This document shows positions 14,966-17,498 of a stretch of DNA of 17,498 nucleotides, one piece after another. Where the stretch lies: positions 1-17,498 of the forward strand of contig JAZQKZ010000045.1 in NCBI GenBank assembly GCA_045542415.1. The letters run 5' to 3'. The notes beneath the pieces are model-generated. The model ran no database searches. It was not told where the DNA came from and saw nothing but the letters and a program-made list of their open reading frames with translations. A program made the position numbers and the translations under genes. Position 1 is the stretch's first letter, and the number at the start of each line of letters is the position of its first letter. The stretch is from UMGS1958 sp045542415. GTDB taxonomy: Bacteria > Bacillota > Clostridia > UBA1381.

Positions 14966-14995
14966 TTATTACACCAAATCTATACATTATTCCAA
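14966..14995 (-). promoter_or_regulatory. Weak candidate promoter of the PTS gene
   Basis: On the minus strand TTGGAA (14995-14990), an 18-base spacer and TAATAA (14971-14966). It is the only promoter-like pair between the comFC terminator and the start at 14930. No RAT hairpin or cre site was seen. Confidence 0.35.
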
Positions 14996-15000
14996 ATAAA

Positions 15001-15028
15001 TAAGGATTTGAAAAAAATCAAATCCTTA
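15001..15028 (-). terminator. Terminator-like hairpin of the comFC operon
   Basis: A perfect 11-bp inverted repeat (15001-15011 and 15018-15028) with a six-base T loop on the transcript strand. Its first arm includes the comFC stop codon. The tail is AT-rich (TTTATTT) rather than a clean T-run. Confidence 0.7.
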
Positions 15029-15700
15029 CCAAAAAATATTTTCATTGTGTTTTTTGTGTGCGACTGCTGTAAATACCACGCCAACTACCACTTCTGCTCC
15101 GGCATTTTTCAATGCTCTTGCCGCTTCTGTCATCGTCGCACCCGTTGTGTAAATATCATCAACTAAAATTATATTCTTTCCCGCTGCCTCAGGAGATACC
15201 TCATATGCTCCGCTGATATTTATAACACGCTCCACGCTTTTGAGCGAGCTTTGCTTTTTGGAATTTTTAACCTTTCGTATATATTCATCATGTCTCGGAA
15301 CCGCGAAAAGCTCCGATACCGCATTCCCCATAAAGTGTGATTGATTATAACCACGCTCATTCATTCTTTCCTTTGATACGGGCAGTGTTACAACCGCATC
15401 AAATTCCTTGAGCTGTGTCCATTTTTCAAGCTTCTTCACAGCTAAATAAGACAGCGCCTTTTCATATGCTCTGTCATTTTTAAACTTATATTGATGCAGT
15501 GCGTGTCTTACCTCTGTGACATAATGTGTGCAGGGTATAAGCATTGCAAGCGGTTTTCTTGTATTGAGAATCCGCACAACCTTTTCTCCCTCAAGCCTGT
15601 TCATGCAGTCCACACATATGCCAATAAAGCGATAATCGAATACACAGTCTGATTTCTTTTTTGTTTCATCACAAAAAATACAGTGCTTACCGAATATCAT
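15026..15700 (-). CDS. comFC: ComFC-like phosphoribosyltransferase
   Basis: Cytoplasmic ComF family protein linked to natural transformation in Gram-positive bacteria, of 224 residues. The N-terminal zinc-finger-like cysteines are Cys7, Cys10, Cys29 and Cys32. The C-terminal type I phosphoribosyltransferase fold has the PRPP motif IILVDDIYTTGATM (177-190, Asp181-Asp182). VTLPVSKERMNERGYNQS is the typical ComF block. No comFA helicase gene is adjacent. The ATG at 15700 lies within the end of the HTH gene (14-base overlap), so translation is probably coupled; GCAGG is about 10 bases upstream. A competence role here is inferred from family membership only. Confidence 0.88.
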   Translation of the reverse strand: MIFGKHCIFCDETKKKSDCVFDYRFIGICVDCMNRLEGEKVVRILNTRKPLAMLIPCTHYVTEVRHALHQYKFKNDRAYEKALSYLAVKKLEKWTQLKEFDAVVTLPVSKERMNERGYNQSHFMGNAVSELFAVPRHDEYIRKVKNSKKQSSLKSVERVINISGAYEVSPEAAGKNIILVDDIYTTGATMTEAARALKNAGAEVVVGVVFTAVAHKKHNENIFW

Positions 15701-15929
15701 TCTTTTCTACCTGCCCATTTCTCGGATAAGGTTTCTTTATATCAGTAAGACCTGCAATATAGTCCATACTTGTCCCTAATGCTATTGCAACTCTTTTACA
15801 CTGTTCAAAACTGAGATAACGCTTTCCCGTTTCAATTTTTGAATAATCGCTTTGCTCTATTCCCGTAAGCATTTGCATTTTAATTTGAGTGAATCCTCGT
15901 TCTTTTCTTAAATCTCTAAGCCTGTTCAT
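15687..15929 (-). CDS. Small XRE-family helix-turn-helix regulator
   Basis: An 80-residue DNA-binding protein. Residues 1-62 form a Cro/CI-type HTH: MNRLRDLRKERGFTQIKMQM is followed by an ...IEQSDYSKIETGKRYLS recognition region, then CKRVAIALGTSMDYIAGLT. The short tail has no further domain. The start is placed at ATG 15929 with AGAG about 8 bases upstream; an in-frame TTG at 15944 has no RBS. It overlaps the RHH gene before it and comFC after it by 14 bases each. It probably controls its own operon; its operator was not identified. Confidence 0.85.
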   Translation of the reverse strand: MNRLRDLRKERGFTQIKMQMLTGIEQSDYSKIETGKRYLSFEQCKRVAIALGTSMDYIAGLTDIKKPYPRNGQVEKNDIR

Positions 15930-16104
15930 TTTCTTCTCTTTCAAAAAAATCTTCCAAAATGCTGATTACTACATTATTAAAGCTTGTATTATGCTTCATT
16001 ACAATCTTTTCAATTTTCTGAACTAATTCGTCTGAAATGTATAGGGTTTTATAACTTTTTTCAATCTTATTTTTAGTTGGTTTTGGTATAAAAGCCAATC
16101 TCAT
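15916..16104 (-). CDS. Small ribbon-helix-helix (Arc-like) protein
   Basis: About 62 residues. KSYKTLYISDELVQKIEKIV fits the beta strand and first helix of a ribbon-helix-helix domain. NTSFNNVVISILEDFFE fits the turn and second helix; SFNNVV is characteristic of Arc-type proteins. Such dimers bind short operators. The start is uncertain: ATG 16104 has GAGG only 2 bases away, whereas TTG 16098 (giving an N-terminus reading AFIPKPTKN) has ideal 8-base spacing. A TATAAT at 16123-16118 (minus sense) with no good -35 is the likely promoter and implies a very short leader. First gene of the RHH-HTH-comFC operon. An antitoxin role was considered, but neither partner looks like a toxin. Confidence 0.7.
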   Translation of the reverse strand: MRLAFIPKPTKNKIEKSYKTLYISDELVQKIEKIVMKHNTSFNNVVISILEDFFEREENEQA

Positions 16105-16180
16105 CACCTCATAGAATATTATAGTATATATTATCATATAAAAATACACCAGAATTTATTGGTTGATTATTACCTTTTAT

Positions 16181-16214
16181 AAAAAAAGTTGTATCGAAAT
16201 ATTCGATACAACTT
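16181..16214 (-). terminator. Terminator of tspO
   Basis: A perfect 13-bp inverted repeat (16186-16198 and 16202-16214) with a three-base loop is followed on the minus strand by a T7 run. The first arm overlaps the tspO stop codon. Confidence 0.92.
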
Positions 16215-16689
16215 ATCTATTCAAAATCCAGATCATAAATGTAAGATATCCTGCAAATGTTACCCACAAAAGATACGGCAATTGCAGATATGCCGCTGTT
16301 TTGCTGACTTTTTTGAAGCGTATAATCATAATAATAATCAACACCCACAGCAATAGCAGCCATATAAATGCAAACAAATATGCCTGCATATTGAAGAATA
16401 TAATACTCCAGAAAAAGTTTACTATTAACTGAAAAGCATAAACTTTAAGTGCATCAAGTACCTCATCAGGATTTTCATCGCGTTTGGTATAGACAATCGC
16501 CGAGCTTATGCCCATTAGTACGAATAAAATTCCCCATACAATCGGGAATACAATCATAGGCGGTGCAAGTGCCGGGCGGTTGATTGTGTTATATATGTCC
16601 ATGTTTCCCTTTGTGAGCAGAGCTGAAAGTCCACCCACGCCAAGTGCTATTGCAATTGAAATTACATATGGCTTGATTTTTCTCCACAT
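16213..16689 (-). CDS. tspO: TspO/MBR family membrane protein
   Basis: A 158-residue, five-helix membrane protein of the tryptophan-rich sensory protein family, which binds porphyrins and related ligands; its physiological role in bacteria is not settled. Visible family features are the N-terminal helix, the NRPALAPPMIVFPIVWGILFVLMG segment (given here as two runs, NRPALAPP and VFPIVWGILFVLMG), FQLIVNFFWSIIFF, and LQLPYLLWVTFAGYLTFMIW with N-terminal to C-terminal order as expected. The ATG at 16689 has AGAGGTGA 6 bases upstream; an in-frame GTG at 16698 is part of that RBS. The RBS lies in the arm of a 7-bp inverted repeat. It may be transcribed from its own promoter or with the upstream gene. 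Confidence 0.92.
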   Translation of the reverse strand: MWRKIKPYVISIAIALGVGGLSALLTKGNMDIYNTINRPALAPPMIVFPIVWGILFVLMGISSAIVYTKRDENPDEVLDALKVYAFQLIVNFFWSIIFFNMQAYLFAFIWLLLLWVLIIIMIIRFKKVSKTAAYLQLPYLLWVTFAGYLTFMIWILNR

Positions 16690-16696
16690 AACTATC

Positions 16697-16722
16697 ACCT
16701 CTGTTTAGTTATATGCAGAGGT
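16697..16722 (-). promoter_or_regulatory. Inverted repeat covering the tspO ribosome binding site
   Basis: On the minus strand ACCTCTG (16722-16716) pairs with CAGAGGT (16703-16697), with a 12-base loop holding TATAAC. The second arm is the AGAGGT of the tspO RBS. In a transcript reading through from the upstream gene the RBS could be masked. A possible promoter with TATAAC as -10 has no good -35. Confidence 0.4.
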
Positions 16723-16739
16723 ACCGGGTTTTATGTGTT

Positions 16740-17279
16740 TTATTCCTCTTCTAATTTAATTATATCTTTCTTCATGCCTTTCGTATCAGGCGAAACTTCA
16801 ATTACTATTTTTGCTAATTCCTGTATTACTTCATCATACTTTTCATTATGTTTTGAAGCTAAAACATCAATGGTAGGTGACCAATACGCTTTTTCTTTTA
16901 CGAGAATCTTTATATCTGATATTCCGTCAACTGTATATCCGTAGTCCGTATTTTCTTCCATTTTATATAGCTCATCAATCAAATTGGAAATTTTCTCTCT
17001 TGATTCTTCTTTGATTATCCCTAATCTTTCATCATATTTTCCTAAAATAAATCTCTCAGATTTTATATCATCGCCACTAAATGCAGGCAATACCACATTT
17101 ACAGTCCAATCATTATATATATCATACATTACTGGGTATTTATTTCCATTACGCAAAACAATTTTACATATCAAATTATCATTATTTAACTCTTTTTTTA
17201 CAGGTTGTGATCTTATACAGATAAAAGCAGCAAATATTGCTACAACAAAAATTCCCATAATAAAATTTATTTTTCTCAT
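16740..17279 (-). CDS. Unrecognised membrane-anchored protein
   Basis: A 179-residue protein that I cannot place in a family. Residues 5-23 (NFIMGIFVVAIFAAFICI) are a single hydrophobic segment after MRKI, so it is a signal anchor or uncleaved signal peptide. There is no clear lipobox. The remainder is charged and soluble, with beta-like stretches (KIVLRNGNKYPVMYDIYNDW) followed by helical segments (EESREKISNLIDELYKMEEN). It probably faces outward. AAAGGG lies about 11 bases before the ATG. It has its own promoter and is followed 50 bases later by tspO, with no clear terminator between them. Confidence 0.7.
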   Translation of the reverse strand: MRKINFIMGIFVVAIFAAFICIRSQPVKKELNNDNLICKIVLRNGNKYPVMYDIYNDWTVNVVLPAFSGDDIKSERFILGKYDERLGIIKEESREKISNLIDELYKMEENTDYGYTVDGISDIKILVKEKAYWSPTIDVLASKHNEKYDEVIQELAKIVIEVSPDTKGMKKDIIKLEEE

Positions 17280-17300
17280 AATATCATCGCCCTTTTCTTT

Positions 17301-17329
17301 ATTCTATCATAACAAAACATTTTTGTCAA
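17301..17329 (-). promoter_or_regulatory. Promoter of the membrane-anchored protein gene
   Basis: On the minus strand TTGACA (17329-17324), a 17-base spacer and TAGAAT (17306-17301), about 15-20 bases ahead of the RBS. Confidence 0.8.
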
Positions 17330-17354
17330 TCATCCGTTCATAAGAATAAATTGT

Positions 17355-17390
17355 ACCAAAAAAGCACTTAGCGTATCGCTAAGTGCTTTT
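17355..17390 (-). terminator. rRNA operon terminator
   Basis: A perfect 14-bp stem (17360-17373 and 17377-17390) with a three-base loop is followed on the minus strand by a T-run. It lies directly after the 5S gene. Confidence 0.92.
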
Positions 17391-17392
17391 CA

Positions 17393-17498
17393 GTTCCGGC
17401 AACTATCTACTTTCCCGGGCAGTTACCCACCAAGTATCATCGACGTAAAGGAGCTTAACTTCTGTGTTCGGCATGGGAACAGGTGGATCCTCCTTGCT
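17393..17498 (-). rRNA. rrf: 5S rRNA, 3' part (5' end outside the window)
   Basis: The minus strand contains the conserved 5S blocks GGATCCACCTGTTCCCATGC, then CCGAACACAGAAGTTAAGC, then GATGATACTTGGTGGG and GGGAAAGTAG, ending near TTGCCGG. About 105 of the usual 115-120 bases are present. The 3' boundary is estimated from the expected closing helix. The rest of the rrn operon must lie to the right and is transcribed leftwards. Confidence 0.95.

Noticed and set aside
14506..15003. A plus-strand reading frame of 165 codons over the PTS gene
   Set aside because: It is the antisense shadow of the EIIC coding sequence, with no RBS and low-complexity composition. Similar long antisense frames at 3095-3487 and 9110-9565 were rejected for the same reason.
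15687..16104. A toxin-antitoxin pair
   Set aside because: The RHH and HTH proteins both look like DNA-binding regulators; neither shows a toxin fold, and the third gene is comFC.
1..17498. CRISPR array, phage genes or replication origin
   Set aside because: No regularly spaced repeats, phage structural genes, DnaA-box clusters or replication genes were seen.

Overview
The window looks like chromosomal DNA of a low-GC Gram-positive anaerobe, most likely a clostridial gut-type organism of the Oscillospiraceae/Ruminococcaceae kind. The basis is strong sigma-A promoters with frequent TGn extended -10 elements, AGGAGG ribosome binding sites, ATGA-type gene overlaps, U-tailed hairpin terminators, a GatCAB transamidosome set, a type III glutamine synthetase, and a glucose-family PTS permease. 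This is inferred from gene content and signals, not from a database match.

Layout. (1) Positions 1-141 hold the end of an IS3-family insertion sequence, with its transposase reading off the left edge. Its end lies 27 bases from the -35 box of metA. (2) 245-2472: metA, predicted to make O-acetylhomoserine, then a PIG-V-like membrane glycosyltransferase, closed by a terminator. (3) 2640-8785: one tight plus-strand run of a KdpD-like short sensor kinase, a KdpE-like regulator, gatC, gatA, gatB and an archaeal-type AspRS paralog. No gap exceeds 25 bases and most joints overlap. The AspRS paralog has lost several residues normally needed for aspartylation, and it is the most striking object here. 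(4) 8840-8932: a compact structured element with perfect 12-bp ends, between convergent genes. (5) 8974-9690, minus: a macro domain fused to a UvrD/PcrA-C-terminal-like (DUF3553-like) domain. (6) 9697-10335: a long intergenic region with a short orphan reading-frame tail, its terminator, a near-perfect promoter and a folded leader of about 200 nt ahead of glnN. (7) 10336-12417: glnN, sharing a bidirectional UUCG terminator with tcdA on the minus strand. (8) 13293-14930, minus: a PTS EIICB gene split by one in-frame TGA. (9) 15026-16104, minus: an overlapping RHH regulator, HTH regulator and comFC operon. (10) 16213-17279, minus: tspO and an unrecognised membrane-anchored protein. (11) The right edge holds the rRNA-operon terminator and the 3' part of a 5S rRNA, so an rrn operon ends here, reading leftwards.

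How the genes fit together. GatCAB converts mischarged Asp-tRNA(Asn) and/or Glu-tRNA(Gln) to the amide forms. Placing an AspRS-like protein next to it fits tRNA-dependent Asn synthesis, but the active site of this paralog argues against normal charging. glnN supplies glutamine, the usual amide donor for GatCAB. The remaining genes are housekeeping or accessory functions with their own promoters.
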